Source: Gimesia algae
Lineage (GTDB): Bacteria; Planctomycetota; Planctomycetia; Planctomycetales; Planctomycetaceae
Length of the DNA stretch: 64,000 bases
Reading direction: 5' to 3'
Assembly: GCF_007746795.1 (NCBI RefSeq)
Contig: NZ_CP036343.1
Coordinates: 1,368,531 to 1,432,530, forward strand
In this document: positions 9,327 to 19,500 of the stretch, piece after piece
Layout: every line of letters starts with the position of its first letter
How positions within the stretch are numbered: position 1 is the stretch's first letter
Notes under the pieces: generated by a model
Seen by the model: the letters and a program-made list of their open reading frames with translations, nothing else
What the model was told of the DNA's origin: nothing
Databases searched by the model: none
Program-made: the position numbers and the translations under genes

Positions 9327-11318
9327 ATGGCCTCTCCTCCGGAGAACCCCCAGGCAAATCCTCCCAAAGGCAAAGCTCCTCAGAAGCAACCAGGTAAAGA
9401 AACTCAGAATGCCCCATCGACCGGTCCCTGGTTAATTATCCTGCTCATCCTGGTGATCGGCAGTCTGATGTTGATGAAAACTTCGCCGGAAAATACTGGT
9501 TCGAAGGTGGATTACAGTTTCTTTATTTCAGAACTGAAGCGGGGGAACGTTGATTCCGTTGACTTCCATGGTGATATCCTGACAGGAAAATGGAAAACCA
9601 AGCCAGAGAATCCTGATAAAGAGAAAAAAGATGAAAAGCTGTCCGAAGAATTTAATACTGTCCTGCCTTCACATCCAGTCGAAGACCGGGACCTGGTTCC
9701 GGAACTGATCAAACACGATGTAACTTTCAAGGCGGAGAGCACGAATGTAGGTATTGGTGCCTATATTCTCCCGTGGTTGATTGGACCATTGTTGATTATC
9801 GGCTTCTTCTGGTTCATGTTAAAACGATCTTCAGATCCCATGGGCTCCGGCATGCTGGGTAATTTTACCAAAAGTCCGGCAAAACGATTTCGTCCCTCGG
9901 AAGAACAAACCACCTTCGATGACGTGGCTGCCATGGAACAGGCCAAGGCGGAACTACAGGAAGTCGTGGAATTCTTAAAGACTCCCGCCAAGTTCCAGCG
10001 TCTGGGGGCACAGATCCCAAAAGGCGTGCTGTTGATGGGCTCGCCGGGAACCGGAAAAACACTGCTGGCACGTGCGACTGCGGGTGAGGCAGGAGTTCCC
10101 TTTTATTCCATCAATGGTTCTGAATTTATCCAGATGTTTGTCGGTGTTGGGGCCAGTCGAGTACGCGACTTGTTTCGTACGGCAAAAGAAAATGCCCCCT
10201 GTATCATCTTCGTAGATGAAATCGATGCCGTGGGTCGAATTCGAGGCGCCGGTCTGGGCGGTGGCCATGATGAACGGGAACAGACCCTCAATCAGATGTT
10301 GAGTGAGATGGACGGTTTCCAGCAGAATGAAGCTGTGATCATCATCGCTGCCACTAATCGTCCCGATGTATTGGACCCGGCATTACTGCGTCCCGGACGC
10401 TTTGACAGACATATTACAGTGGATCGTCCCACGAAAGAGGGTCGGGCCGCGATTTTGAAAGTTCACTCAAGGAAGATCCCACTTTCAGAAGATGTTGATT
10501 TACACAAAATTGCTGCAGGCACAATTGGATTCTCTGGCGCCGATTTGAAGAATCTGGTGAATGAAGCAGCATTGTCGGCAACCCGTTTAAATAAAGGGCA
10601 GGTCGACAATGACGATTTTGATAATGCCCGAGATCGTGTCCTGATGGGACCGCCTCGCGAGGAGATCTTGAGCAAAAAAGAAAGGGAAATGACAGCCTAT
10701 CACGAAGCCGGTCATGCATTGCTGGCCTGGTTATTGCCGGAAATTGATCCGGTACACAAAGTCACCGTAATTCCTCGTGGCAGAGCATTGGGTGTGACCC
10801 AGCTTCTTCCCGATGAAGAACGTTATAACATGGGAGAGAAACATCTTCACTCCCAGTTAGCGTTCATGTTAGGCGGACGCGCTGCAGAAGGCATTGTGTT
10901 TGGTGAACACACCGCCGGAGCAGCAGATGATATTAAACGTGCTACCCAGATCACACGAAAAATGGTGGGACAGTGGGGCATGAGTGATGTGATCGGACCA
11001 GTGGCATTCCGCCACTCCGATGAAAACCCGTTCCTGGGGAAAGACATGAAATCTCAAGGCGAATGCAGTGAAGAAACAGCACACGTCATTGACCAGGAAA
11101 TGCAGCGATTCATGAACGCTGCTGAAGAACGGGCCGAAAAAATATTAACAGAAAACAGGGAGAAACTTGATCTGCTGGCAAAAGCACTCGTAGAACAAGA
11201 GGCCATTGACAGTAATGACATCAAGCGTTTGATTGGGGTTTCGGTTCGAGAACAGGCAAGTCTCGACAGTTTAAGTCAGTCTGGTTTGGACAGCGAAAGC
11301 GACCCGCAACCAGAGTAA
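9327..11318 (+). CDS. ftsH: ATP-dependent zinc metalloprotease FtsH
   Basis: Membrane-anchored hexameric AAA protease that degrades misfolded and regulatory membrane and cytosolic proteins. Order: a Pro/Lys-rich cytosolic tail (1-32), TM1 (about 34-50), a periplasmic domain, TM2 (about 147-166), an AAA module with Walker A GSPGTGKT (238-245), Walker B IIFVDEID (about 293-300) and an SRH with arginines in RPGRFDRH, then the M41 protease with zinc site HEAGH (459-463). 663 residues is a normal length. The tail [14 protein letters not shown] is acidic, a frequent end for this family. The start ATG follows CGGAAT at suitable distance. Transcribed in the direction of the helicase 66 bases downstream. 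Confidence 0.97.
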   Translation: MASPPENPQANPPKGKAPQKQPGKETQNAPSTGPWLIILLILVIGSLMLMKTSPENTGSKVDYSFFISELKRGNVDSVDFHGDILTGKWKTKPENPDKEKKDEKLSEEFNTVLPSHPVEDRDLVPELIKHDVTFKAESTNVGIGAYILPWLIGPLLIIGFFWFMLKRSSDPMGSGMLGNFTKSPAKRFRPSEEQTTFDDVAAMEQAKAELQEVVEFLKTPAKFQRLGAQIPKGVLLMGSPGTGKTLLARATAGEAGVPFYSINGSEFIQMFVGVGASRVRDLFRTAKENAPCIIFVDEIDAVGRIRGAGLGGGHDEREQTLNQMLSEMDGFQQNEAVIIIAATNRPDVLDPALLRPGRFDRHITVDRPTKEGRAAILKVHSRKIPLSEDVDLHKIAAGTIGFSGADLKNLVNEAALSATRLNKGQVDNDDFDNARDRVLMGPPREEILSKKEREMTAYHEAGHALLAWLLPEIDPVHKVTVIPRGRALGVTQLLPDEERYNMGEKHLHSQLAFMLGGRAAEGIVFGEHTAGAADDIKRATQITRKMVGQWGMSDVIGPVAFRHSDENPFLGKDMKSQGECSEETAHVIDQEMQRFMNAAEERAEKILTENREKLDLLAKALVEQEAIDSNDIKRLIGVSVREQASLDSLSQSGLDSESDPQPE

Positions 11319-11353
11319 TCATCCCATCACGGATGCCTCATCGCAGAGCGAGT

Positions 11354-11376
11354 TTTCTCCTGCTTCAGCAGGAAAA
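11354..11376 (+). promoter_or_regulatory. Hairpin over the helicase ribosome binding site
   Basis: The segment can form TCCTGC-TTCA-GCAGGA, extended by three A-T pairs past a bulged C. The right arm contains the AGGA that is the best-spaced ribosome binding site (11 bases) for the start at 11385. It may limit helicase translation or act as a weak ftsH 3' structure; no T run follows. Confidence 0.35.
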
Positions 11377-11384
11377 CACAGGAT

Positions 11385-12641
11385 ATGAATCCCAAACAGA
11401 AAAAGAAGAAAAAAAAACCAGCTAAAACCAGTTTTTCAGAATTAGGATTGAATGAAAAAATCCTGAAGGACTTAAGTAAGGCAGGGTATGAAACCCCCAG
11501 CCCGATTCAGTCTGAACTGATTCCTATCGCCGTTACTGGTCAGGACTGCATAGGCCAGGCCCGCACCGGAACCGGTAAAACGGCAGCGTTTTCACTGCCT
11601 GTGCTGCAGCAACTTGACTTCAGGCGGCCCGGGATGCAGGCCCTGATTCTGGCTCCGACCCGCGAATTGAGTGAGCAGGTGGCCGCTGAAATCCGGAAAC
11701 TATGCACCTCGAAATCGTTGAGCATCGCTGTCCTGGTTGGAGGCAAACCGGTCCGCCCCCAGGAAAACCAGTTGAAAAAAGGGGCACAGATCGCCGTGGG
11801 GACCCCCGGGCGGGTGATTGACCACATCAACCGCGGTAACCTCAAACTGGGCACACTGGGATTTGTCGTGCTGGATGAGGCAGACCGGATGCTTGACATC
11901 GGCTTCCGACCGGATATTGAAAAGATTCTGCGGAAGTGCCCCGAGAAAAGACAGACGCTGCTTCTGTCCGCAACCTTACCCCCGCCTGTGGAGCGACTGG
12001 CAAATCGCTACATGCAGAACCCTGTGATGATTGACCTCTCTGAGGATAAAGTCAGCGTCGATGCCATCGATCAGTACTACATCACCGTTGACCCCGACCG
12101 TAAAATCAAACTGCTGTCTCGACTGCTGTTTCAAGAACGACCGAAACAGACGATTGTGTTTACCCGAACAAAACGCGGTGCCGACAAACTGGACCGAATC
12201 TTCTCTAAAAAGCTCAAAGATGTGGCTGCCATCCATGGAGATTTACCTCAACCCAAACGCGATCGGGTTCTGAAACAATTCCGTGAAGGAAAAATCAGAC
12301 TTTTGATTGCTACTGATGTGATGGGGCGTGGCATTGATGTCAGTGGCATTTCCCATATCATCAATTTCGATATCCCGGAATTCAGCGATGATTATGTGCA
12401 CCGCATTGGTCGTGTCGGTCGGCTCTCTTCCGATCAGAAAGGGGCTGCCTTCACATTTGTTGCGCCTGATGAAGGGGAACAGCTGACGAATATCGAGAAC
12501 CGGATCAACAATATGGTGACTGAGTTTCGCATCGATGGTTTTGAAGCTTATAAACCTAAAAAACCTCGGAAGAAAATCGAAAAGGTCTCCCACCTGGGCA
12601 GCACCGAGCATCTGCTCAATCCCGATTTTGGTGATTTTTAA
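11385..12641 (+). CDS. DEAD-box ATP-dependent RNA helicase
   Basis: RNA remodelling in ribosome assembly or mRNA decay. All core motifs are visible: Q motif (GYETPSPIQ), motif I ARTGTGKT (58-65), Ia PTRELSEQ, Ib TPGR, II DEAD (164-167), III SAT (about 194-196), IV IVFTRTK, V ATDVMGRGID and VI HRIGRVGR. The chain is 418 residues with only a short basic C-terminal extension, closest in architecture to RhlE. The N-terminus is strongly Lys-rich (KKKKKKPAK). Convergent with the minus-strand hydrolase, the two stops being only six bases apart. The choice among RhlE, SrmB and CsdA types is uncertain. Confidence 0.94.
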   Translation: MNPKQKKKKKKPAKTSFSELGLNEKILKDLSKAGYETPSPIQSELIPIAVTGQDCIGQARTGTGKTAAFSLPVLQQLDFRRPGMQALILAPTRELSEQVAAEIRKLCTSKSLSIAVLVGGKPVRPQENQLKKGAQIAVGTPGRVIDHINRGNLKLGTLGFVVLDEADRMLDIGFRPDIEKILRKCPEKRQTLLLSATLPPPVERLANRYMQNPVMIDLSEDKVSVDAIDQYYITVDPDRKIKLLSRLLFQERPKQTIVFTRTKRGADKLDRIFSKKLKDVAAIHGDLPQPKRDRVLKQFREGKIRLLIATDVMGRGIDVSGISHIINFDIPEFSDDYVHRIGRVGRLSSDQKGAAFTFVAPDEGEQLTNIENRINNMVTEFRIDGFEAYKPKKPRKKIEKVSHLGSTEHLLNPDFGDF

Positions 12642-12647
12642 ACACGT

Positions 12648-13526
12648 TCAAACATGCTGCTCCAGAAACGCCTCAATGCGGGGCAGCATGACTTCGTGTG
12701 CATCTTCAAATACGTAATGACCGGCATCGGGAATTCGCAGAGTTTCCGCGTCTGGGAAACGGCGTTCAAATTCATCAAGAAAGTTGGTCGTGAAGCACCA
12801 GTCCTTTTCCCCCCAGATCAACAACATGGGGTGCTCTGTGAACTGCTGCAACCCCGCTTCTACATGCTGCAGTGTCTGATAGCTGGGGTGTGAAGGTTTT
12901 AAGGGGATGTCTTTGACAAACTGATGGACGGCGATCCGATTTTTCCAGGAATCATAAGGGCCGAGGAATCCGGCTTTGGCTTCCGCGGTCATCCGTTCGG
13001 GTTTCTCAACCGCCATTTTCACTGCAGCTCCTGAAAACAGGTTCAAACCTCGTACCCCCCAGGCCCCCAGAAACGGGATGCGGCAGACGGCGATCCGCAG
13101 GGGGATTTCCTGCGAACGAAAAGCGGCAGTATTCATAAGCACAAATCGCTGGAACCGCTCCGGCAAATCGACGGCTGCTCCCATGCCGATGGCACCGCCC
13201 CAGTCATGCGCAAATAAAGTAATATTTTGCAGATCCAGTTCCCGAATCAGGGTTTTCAGGTTCTTGATGTGTGTCGCCAGTTGATATGAATAATTCTGAG
13301 GTTTATCAGACAACCCACACCCCATGTGGTCCACAGCGATCACACGGTATTTTTGAGAGAGCTGTTTGATCAGTCGTCTCCAGGCAAAACTCCACGTCGG
13401 ATTACCGTGCACCATCAGCAGGACCGGGCCTGCGCCTTCATCCAGATAGTGATATTGATGACCGTCGACCTTCAACCAATGGGATTCAAACGGGTATTCA
13501 TTTTTAATCTGATCACGAAAATTCAT
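12648..13526 (-). CDS. OleB-like alpha/beta hydrolase (haloalkane dehalogenase family)
   Basis: Alpha/beta hydrolase with an aspartate nucleophile: [11 protein letters not shown] (oxyanion and halide-type Asn42), nucleophile elbow AHDWGG (Asp108), acid probably Asp242 in WGEKDW and base His270 in DAGHYV. The MNTAAF, RGLNLF and [11 protein letters not shown] segments recall OleB, the beta-lactone decarboxylase of long-chain olefin biosynthesis, more than classical dehalogenases. OleA, OleC and OleD partners are not in this window. It is the last gene of a minus-strand run with the bioF-like gene, 91 bases after it. 292 residues, no signal peptide. The alpha/beta family is firm; the OleB assignment is from memory of motifs. 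Confidence 0.8.
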   Translation of the reverse strand: MNFRDQIKNEYPFESHWLKVDGHQYHYLDEGAGPVLLMVHGNPTWSFAWRRLIKQLSQKYRVIAVDHMGCGLSDKPQNYSYQLATHIKNLKTLIRELDLQNITLFAHDWGGAIGMGAAVDLPERFQRFVLMNTAAFRSQEIPLRIAVCRIPFLGAWGVRGLNLFSGAAVKMAVEKPERMTAEAKAGFLGPYDSWKNRIAVHQFVKDIPLKPSHPSYQTLQHVEAGLQQFTEHPMLLIWGEKDWCFTTNFLDEFERRFPDAETLRIPDAGHYVFEDAHEVMLPRIEAFLEQHV

Positions 13527-13617
13527 ACGGAGTTCTTCAAACGTTGATTAAATCTGCCTGAACAGAAGCTGTGCGTTTTATTTCAACTGGTGGATAGAAA
13601 ATACTGATCTGCATACC

Positions 13618-14808
13618 TTATCGCGATTCCCCGTATCTGGCGAGGGAACAATCCAACGCTTTTAAAAACCGCTCCAGATCATCGCGCTGATGAGCACTGG
13701 TGACTGAAATTCGCAGACGGGAGGTCCCGTGAGGGACGGTGGGAGGTCGGATTGCCCCGACAAGAAATCCAGCAGCCTGTAAATCTGCTGCAATCGACAT
13801 CGTTCGTTCAGGATTTTCCAGAATCACGGGAATGATCGGTCCGCTAGACGTAACGTCAGCCAGGAGTGATCGATGTGCCAGTTCCTGGCGCAGAAATACG
13901 GATAGTTGATGCAGATGCTGTTTGCGCTCTGGTTCTGCCTTAATAATCAGGAGAGATTCACAGGCCGCTGCACAGATTGCCGGGGGCAGGGCAGTCGAAT
14001 AAATTTGTGTCCGTACCCGGTTCCAGAGCCAGTTGATCAGAGAATCTGAGCCAGCCACAAATCCTCCCATGGCTCCCAGCCCCTTACTGAGCGTACCGAT
14101 GCGAATGGTGACTCTTGATTCCACATTCAATTCTTCAGCCAGTCCGCGTCCCGTCTCGCCCCAGACTCCCGTCCCGTGTGCTTCATCTACTACCAGATAC
14201 GCATGATGTTGTTCTGCCAGATCACAGAGTTCAACCAGAGGTGCCCAGGTACCATCCATGCTGAAGATCGAATCCGTCACAATGATCGTTTTCCCTTCAC
14301 CCGTTTTTTTATCCAGTTCCCGTTTCAGCTTCTCGAGACGATCATGACGATAGACGCGGAACGCTGCCCCTGCGAGTCGACATCCATCGATCAGGCTGGC
14401 ATGATTCAGACGATCACAATAGATTGTGTCTCCCTCACCCGCGATGGCAGACACAACTCCCAGGTTCGCCGCATAACCACTGGGAAACAGAATCGCCGCT
14501 TCCGTACCCTCAAAATCAGCCAGTCGTTGTTCGAGCCGAGCATGCCATTCGGTACGACCACTCACCAGGGCACTGGCGCGCGCGCCCACTCCCATTTCCT
14601 GTAGTGCTGAAGCAGCAGCAGAAATCAGACGTGGATCGTGAGCCAGATTGAGATAGTCATTACTGGAAAGATTGATCAGCTCCTGGCCTTCCAGCAGACA
14701 GCGCCCATTTGGCAGCGGCTTGAAGGTTCGTCGCGTACGAAACAAACCTTCTTTCCGGAGTTTCTGCAGGTCATCTTCTATCCAGTCCGAGAATTCAGAA
14801 GAGGACAT
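13618..14808 (-). CDS. bioF: 8-amino-7-oxononanoate synthase / alpha-oxoamine synthase
   Basis: PLP enzyme condensing an amino acid with an acyl-thioester, classically pimeloyl-CoA/ACP plus alanine in biotin synthesis. Fold type I signatures: FPSGYAANLG, DEAHGTGVWG, and the PLP-binding Lys242 in GTLSKGLGAMGG. ATG at 14808 is chosen because AGGTG lies nine bases upstream; a GTG at 14820 has no binding site. The length of 396 residues is typical of BioF, and the N-terminus matches BioF better than Kbl or SPT. No other biotin genes are nearby, so a related acyl-CoA/amino acid condensation is possible. It follows the M24 peptidase gene by about 40 bases, suggesting cotranscription. Confidence 0.85.
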   Translation of the reverse strand: MSSSEFSDWIEDDLQKLRKEGLFRTRRTFKPLPNGRCLLEGQELINLSSNDYLNLAHDPRLISAAASALQEMGVGARASALVSGRTEWHARLEQRLADFEGTEAAILFPSGYAANLGVVSAIAGEGDTIYCDRLNHASLIDGCRLAGAAFRVYRHDRLEKLKRELDKKTGEGKTIIVTDSIFSMDGTWAPLVELCDLAEQHHAYLVVDEAHGTGVWGETGRGLAEELNVESRVTIRIGTLSKGLGAMGGFVAGSDSLINWLWNRVRTQIYSTALPPAICAAACESLLIIKAEPERKQHLHQLSVFLRQELAHRSLLADVTSSGPIIPVILENPERTMSIAADLQAAGFLVGAIRPPTVPHGTSRLRISVTSAHQRDDLERFLKALDCSLARYGESR

Positions 14809-14848
14809 ATTCACGGGCACCTGATTTGAGATTGAATGCCGGGTCCAG

Positions 14849-15988
14849 TTATTTCAGCGCGATCACGTGGTTACTCAATCGCTCAAATCCATCTTCTGTA
14901 ATCAGATAGTTATGCTCGATCCGCATTCCGCCAATCCCTTCCACATACACCCCAGGCTCCAATGTAACAACATCTCCCGCCAAAAGCGTATCAATGCTCT
15001 CAGGAACCAGGATCGGTGCTTCGGGATGACCGAGTCCCAGTCCGTGACCGGCATGGTGCTGGAAGTTCTCCTGATAGCCGGCTTCCCAGATCGGTGCGGC
15101 AGTCGCTGCATGCACGTCGGCACATTTTGTACCTGCTTTGAGTGTCGACTCACCTCCCTGCATGGCTGCCTGACAGAGGCCGAACAGCATCTGCTGATCA
15201 GCCGATGGCTCACCGACTGCAATCGTGTTTGTGAAGTCACTGCGATAACCGTGAATCACCACCGAATAATCCAGGACGAACAGATCGCCATTCGCCAAGA
15301 CATGACCGGTAGGTAATCCCCCCGCCTTGGGAACAGCAGGAGTTGACGCACGGAAGTCACCGTAAATTATGACGGGCAGACCCGCGGCCTGCAGGACTGC
15401 CGCCTGGACTTTGCGGAAGATATCGAATTCACTTTTACCCGCTTCGACGACTTCTCGGGCACACGCATGCCCGGCATCGCAAGCCTGCATGCATTGTTTG
15501 AGTAACGCAATTTCATCAGCATGTTTCTGACGACGTAATTTACGCAGGACGCTTCCCAGTTCCAGAGTCGCATCGGTCTGAGAGATCTCCAGTTCCTGCA
15601 ATGCTCCTACCGGCAGCCATTCTGCTTCAATCGCACCGGGACGACCTTTCAGCTGAGGTACTACTGACTTCAAGGCTTTAAAAAGTGCATGGTCGCGATT
15701 TTCGACGGAGTGTTTGTGATCGTACCAGGTTTCAATCGCTTCATGATCGACATAAAACTCAGCAGCGGAAGAACGGAGAGTGAAATTATCACCAACCAGG
15801 GTGACACCTTTATCACGATCCAGCAGCAACAATGCCCGCTCACCCCGTGAAAAGCTGCAGGGCTGCACCAGGAAGTTGGAAAGATACAGAACGTGACGGG
15901 GGTCCGCGATCAGAATCCATTCCAGGTGATCGGGAACCGATTCCCACAACCGTTTCTGTCGTGCCAGACAACCTTCTTGAGTCAGCAT
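14849..15988 (-). CDS. M24 family (Xaa-Pro) aminopeptidase
   Basis: Cytoplasmic dinuclear metallopeptidase removing N-terminal residues before proline, or a related creatinase-fold enzyme. The N-terminal creatinase domain spans about 1-135. The catalytic pita-bread domain follows with the ligand set [17 protein letters not shown] (two Asp), [10 protein letters not shown] (His), TLEPGVY (Glu) and MRIEHNYL (Glu). 379 residues, as for PepP/PepQ-like proteins. In a minus-strand series with trxB upstream (54 bases) and bioF downstream. The substrate range is not deducible. Confidence 0.9.
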   Translation of the reverse strand: MLTQEGCLARQKRLWESVPDHLEWILIADPRHVLYLSNFLVQPCSFSRGERALLLLDRDKGVTLVGDNFTLRSSAAEFYVDHEAIETWYDHKHSVENRDHALFKALKSVVPQLKGRPGAIEAEWLPVGALQELEISQTDATLELGSVLRKLRRQKHADEIALLKQCMQACDAGHACAREVVEAGKSEFDIFRKVQAAVLQAAGLPVIIYGDFRASTPAVPKAGGLPTGHVLANGDLFVLDYSVVIHGYRSDFTNTIAVGEPSADQQMLFGLCQAAMQGGESTLKAGTKCADVHAATAAPIWEAGYQENFQHHAGHGLGLGHPEAPILVPESIDTLLAGDVVTLEPGVYVEGIGGMRIEHNYLITEDGFERLSNHVIALK

Positions 15989-16042
15989 ACTTTATTCGTC
16001 CTTTCAGACGGGGATCTATCAATTAGTAATCAGGGATGTGGC

Positions 16043-17095
16043 TTATTCAAAACCTTTTTCAACAAGCCAGCGTTCGGCATCCAAAGCAGCCATACATCCG
16101 CTGCCCGCTGCTGTAATGGCCTGTTTGTAGTTATCATCGGCGACATCTCCGGCGGCAAATACACCTTCCACATTGGTATTCGTACGGAAGGGAATCTTCC
16201 ATTCAATGAAACCTTTGTCGTTCGTTTCAATCTGTCCTTTAAGGAAGTTGGTATTGGGTGTGTGACCAATGGCAGCAAAATAGCCGGAGGCATCCAGATC
16301 TTCGGTCTGACTTTCATCAACCGTGCTGCGAATCCGCACTCCGGTCACCCCTTTTTCGTCATCGCCCAGAACTTCCTCGACGACAGAATTCCATTTCACC
16401 TCGATTTTTTCGTTGGCAAGCGCCCGCTCCGCCATGATTTTGCTGGCACGAAATTCGTCACGACGGTGGATGATATAAACCTTGGACGCAAACTTGGTCA
16501 GGTAATTGGCTTCTTCCATGGCGCTGTCACCTCCGCCAACCACAACCAGCGGGTGATTCCGGAAGCGGGGCATGGCTCCATCACAGACAGCACACGCGGA
16601 AACGCCCATGTTCTTAAAACGGTTTTCCGATTCGAGCCCCAGATAGTTCGCTCGGGCACCGGTGGCAATGATCACGGACAGCGCTTCGACGCTTTCACCG
16701 TTAGCACGTGTAATTTTGAATGGATGCGTAGAAAAATCGACATCCACCACATCATCAGTCACGACTTTGGTACCGAAATTGACCGACTGTTGACGCATCA
16801 GTTCCATTAACTCAGGACCACTGACACCATGCCCCAGATGGGGCGCCATATACTGTCGCTTAGATTTATCGATCGAACCATCGAGGTATGATTCCAGATT
16901 CCCGGCTGGAAAACCCGGATAATTCTCGACTTCCGTGGTTAAAGCCAGCTGTCCCAGAGGAAGGGTCCCCTGCAGTCGATTTTCCTCAGATATCGCTCCT
17001 TCGAAGCAGAGGGGTTCCAAGTTGGCTCGAGATGTGTAAATGCAAGCTGCCCAACCAGCGGGTCCTGATCCGATCACGACGACTTTTTCTGGCAC
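16043..17095 (-). CDS. trxB: Thioredoxin reductase (NADPH)
   Basis: FAD enzyme passing electrons from NADPH to thioredoxin. An N-terminal dinucleotide fold [12 protein letters not shown], the redox-active CAVC pair (Cys168 and Cys171), the NADPH fold GGGDSAMEE, and the C-terminal FAD motif [16 protein letters not shown] are all present. The GTG at 17095 is chosen because AGGAGG lies nine bases before it; an in-frame ATG at 17119 would put this perfect site inside the gene. The protein is 350 residues, somewhat longer than the usual 310-320 because of an insertion before the CAVC motif, around the Met/Gln-rich loop. First gene of the probable trxB-M24-bioF-oleB-like run. Confidence 0.95.
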   Translation of the reverse strand: MPEKVVVIGSGPAGWAACIYTSRANLEPLCFEGAISEENRLQGTLPLGQLALTTEVENYPGFPAGNLESYLDGSIDKSKRQYMAPHLGHGVSGPELMELMRQQSVNFGTKVVTDDVVDVDFSTHPFKITRANGESVEALSVIIATGARANYLGLESENRFKNMGVSACAVCDGAMPRFRNHPLVVVGGGDSAMEEANYLTKFASKVYIIHRRDEFRASKIMAERALANEKIEVKWNSVVEEVLGDDEKGVTGVRIRSTVDESQTEDLDASGYFAAIGHTPNTNFLKGQIETNDKGFIEWKIPFRTNTNVEGVFAAGDVADDNYKQAITAAGSGCMAALDAERWLVEKGFE

Positions 17096-17099
17096 GGTA

Positions 17100-17106
17100 A
17101 GTGACC
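17100..17106 (-). promoter_or_regulatory. Strong Shine-Dalgarno fixing the trxB start
   Basis: AGGAGGT on the minus strand, correctly spaced for GTG 17095 and misplaced for ATG 17119. It decides the start of thioredoxin reductase. Confidence 0.75.
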
Positions 17107-17326
17107 TCCTGATATGCATTCTCCCTGTCAGAAATCTGTAAATAGATCTCCTGTCAGAGAAGTTGCGTGTGAATTGTAATCTTGAAACACAACCAGCATT
17201 CGAACCTGGCGTGTGTCACAATCCTAATGAAGTACGGTCAGGAATTCCAGATGCCCGGAGGAAGGGTTTTTAAGCCGGACCAGAAAATGGGTTCTTCGAA
17301 GGAAGACAGAAAGTGATTTGAAGGGA

Positions 17327-17465
17327 TAAAAAAAAGGTGCTTCGAATCATGTGAATGACTGAAGCACCTTTTCTGTGCTGAATGGAGCAAGTGCGGGCCA
17401 ACGCTTGCCACCATCGCTGATATAGGATAGAAGCATAAGTCGTACCATTCAGAAACTTATTCACA
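17327..17465 (-). ncRNA. Candidate small structured RNA with its own terminator
   Basis: On the minus strand a classic terminator (12-bp stem 17332-17343 with 17361-17372, then nine T) has no protein gene upstream of it. Just before it, CTGAATGG (17445-17452) pairs perfectly with CCATTCAG (17378-17385), enclosing a small inner hairpin with GCAAG and CTTGC arms. TTGTCA, 16 bases, TATTGT upstream is a fair promoter. The open frame across this segment reads through the terminator and looks non-coding. No known RNA family was recognised; it is not clearly 6S RNA. The transcript would be about 130-140 bases and diverge from panB. Confidence 0.5.
17332..17372 (-). terminator. Intrinsic terminator without a protein gene upstream
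   Basis: Stem arm AAAAGGTGCTTC pairs perfectly with GAAGCACCTTTT around a 17-nt loop; the minus-strand product ends in a run of nine T. It cannot serve trxB, which begins at 17095 and reads away. It therefore marks the end of a separate minus-strand transcript. Confidence 0.8.
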
Positions 17466-17770
17466 ACAATATCCGTAAGTAATTTATTGACAAGCATTTA
17501 CAATTTAAATCTATATATTGGGTAGAAATCAGGCCAGATCTGAGTGGTGAATTACGCAACAGGTGGTGCAAAATCAAACAGTGCAAAATGCAACACTGCC
17601 TTACGCGACCCCGTTTTCAAAGAAAACCCGACCCAAGTATTGCGAATGAGGTCTTAGTTTTCATATTGTGCACCCTCCAACTTAGGACGATGTCTACAAT
17701 TACTTAAGTTGATGATTTCCCTGACTCTGACTGTGATTCAGATTTGCTGAGCGTTTTTAAGGAGAGTTCC

Positions 17771-18586
17771 GTGTCCGAAGCGTCCCCCGCACGGCCCCAG
17801 AAGTTTACTGTCCCCCGGTTTCTCGCAGCCAAAGAGAAAAAGCAGAAAATCACCATGTTGACAGCCTATGATTACCTGTCAGCAAAAATTCTGGATGAAG
17901 CCGGTCTGGACTGCCTGCTGGTAGGCGACACTTTAGGAATGGTCGTACAAGGCAAGAGTACTACATTGCCTGTGACTGTTGACGAAATGATCTATCACGG
18001 GGAAATGGTAAGTCGCGCAGTTGAGCGCGCCCTCATCATTGTTGACATGCCTTTTATGTCCTTTCACATTTCCCCGGCACAGGCTTTAGAGAACGCCGGA
18101 CGAATCCTGAAAGAGACGGGAGCCGATGCCGTCAAACTGGAAGGGGGAGTCAACCAGGCAAAAACCATTGAAGCGATCGCGTCCGCAGATATCCCCGTGA
18201 TGGCACATCTGGGCCTGAAACCACAGTCCGTACGTGCGATTGGCAGCATGGGAAAGATTCAGCGTGATGAAGATCAATTGATTGCCGATGCACTCGCCGC
18301 GGAACGGGCCGGTGCCTTTGGAATTCTATTGGAAATGATTACTGCTCCGATCGCCCGGCAGATTACTGATACAGTCACAGTGCCCACCATCGGAATCGGA
18401 TCGGGCTCAGGTTGCGATGGGCAGGTCTTGGTCACTCCGGATATGCTGGGAATGAACCCCGATTTCCATCCCCGTTTCCTGAAGAAATATGCCAATTTTG
18501 CAGCAGATATGAAATCCGCTGTCCAGACATATGCCAGTGAAGTGCGGGAAGGCACATTTCCTGATGACTCCCACAGTCATCACTAA
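17771..18586 (+). CDS. panB: 3-methyl-2-oxobutanoate hydroxymethyltransferase
   Basis: First committed step of pantothenate (coenzyme A) synthesis: adds a hydroxymethyl group from methylene-tetrahydrofolate to ketoisovalerate. TIM-barrel signatures: TMLTAYDYLSAKILDEAG, VGDTLGMVVQG, DMPFMSF, KLEGG, MAHLGLKPQS, and GIGSGSGCDGQVLV. GTG 17771 is preferred because AAGGAG lies eight bases before it; an earlier TTG at 17744 has no binding site. 271 residues, normal for PanB. Not adjacent to panC or panD here, and alone on its strand. Confidence 0.96.
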   Translation: MSEASPARPQKFTVPRFLAAKEKKQKITMLTAYDYLSAKILDEAGLDCLLVGDTLGMVVQGKSTTLPVTVDEMIYHGEMVSRAVERALIIVDMPFMSFHISPAQALENAGRILKETGADAVKLEGGVNQAKTIEAIASADIPVMAHLGLKPQSVRAIGSMGKIQRDEDQLIADALAAERAGAFGILLEMITAPIARQITDTVTVPTIGIGSGSGCDGQVLVTPDMLGMNPDFHPRFLKKYANFAADMKSAVQTYASEVREGTFPDDSHSHH

Positions 18587-18700
18587 AGCGCATCACATTT
18601 CATCATAGCGTCTCTCAGTCTATTGCACTCGGTCCCACTGGCCTTCAAAACGCTACAGTAAAACTGGATACAGTCTAAACTGCTTCAAGAGCTGATCAGA

Positions 18701-19462
18701 TTACTCTGCAGAATCGGAGGGCAGCGTGCGTACCCGCTTTCCCAGACAGTTATCAAACCCCAGCACCAGCATCACCCCTAAAGCAGAGAACGCCTCGCCC
18801 ATATTGATTTTAGAGCTTCCAAACCGGCGTTCCTCGAACGTAAAGGGGACTTCCCGAAAAGTGCACCCGACTCTCCGACAACGGTACAGGATCTCTTCCT
18901 GGAACGCATATCCTTTGGCACGCAACAGAGCAAAATCGATCTCAGCCAGTTTGGAAACCCGATAACAACGAAAGCTGCCACTACAGTCACGGGATTTGAG
19001 TCTTAATAACAACCGGGCGTACCAGTTGATGGCCCCACTCATGAAATAGCGTTTGGGTCCCCAGCCTTCAATCTTACCTCCCGGGACATAACGCGAACCA
19101 ATGGCCACATCCGCTGCTTTCGTCGCCTCGACCAGATCCGGCATGAACCTGGGAGGATGACTGAAGTCGGCGTCCAGATTCAGTACCAGTTCGTAATGAT
19201 TTTCAATTGCATATTGAAAACCGGCAATCGTGGCAGTTCCCAACCCCAGTTTCCCCGTACGATGGATGGAATGAATGCGAGAATCAGCCTTTCGCAGTTC
19301 TTTGGCATACTCTCCCGTACCGTCGGGTGAATTATCATCAATCACCAGAATCGCAGCATAAGGTAAGTACTTATGTATCTCTGGAATCAACAGCTCCAGA
19401 TTTTCTCGCTCATTGTAGGTACACAATGTCACTAACAGTCGGGGATGTGCAGAATCGGTCAT
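18701..19462 (-). CDS. Polyprenol-phosphate mannosyltransferase-like GT2
   Basis: A dolichyl-phosphate-mannose-synthase-type enzyme that charges a polyprenyl phosphate with mannose or glucose from a nucleotide sugar. Motifs: LCTYNERENLELLIPEI at the N-terminus, VIDDNSPDGT, GLGTATIAGF, LDADFSHPP, AIGSRYVPGG, and the C-terminal EVPFTFEERRFGSSKI typical of DPM1. No C-terminal membrane helices, as in the soluble class. 253 residues. Separated from the upstream TPR gene by about 40 bases and on the same strand, so possibly cotranscribed with it. The nucleotide donor is not proven. Confidence 0.9.
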   Translation of the reverse strand: MTDSAHPRLLVTLCTYNERENLELLIPEIHKYLPYAAILVIDDNSPDGTGEYAKELRKADSRIHSIHRTGKLGLGTATIAGFQYAIENHYELVLNLDADFSHPPRFMPDLVEATKAADVAIGSRYVPGGKIEGWGPKRYFMSGAINWYARLLLRLKSRDCSGSFRCYRVSKLAEIDFALLRAKGYAFQEEILYRCRRVGCTFREVPFTFEERRFGSSKINMGEAFSALGVMLVLGFDNCLGKRVRTLPSDSAE

Positions 19463-19500
19463 TGGATATATCAGGCCCAGTCGATCAGGGATGGTTCAGA

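Noticed and set aside
15893-16810. A 305-codon plus-strand frame over the trxB and M24 peptidase genes.
   Set aside because: It crosses two well-supported minus-strand genes and their intergenic gap, with no domain or signal.
17270-17497. A 75-codon minus-strand frame over the candidate small RNA.
   Set aside because: It runs through the terminator stem and T run and has no binding site; a protein would not be read there.
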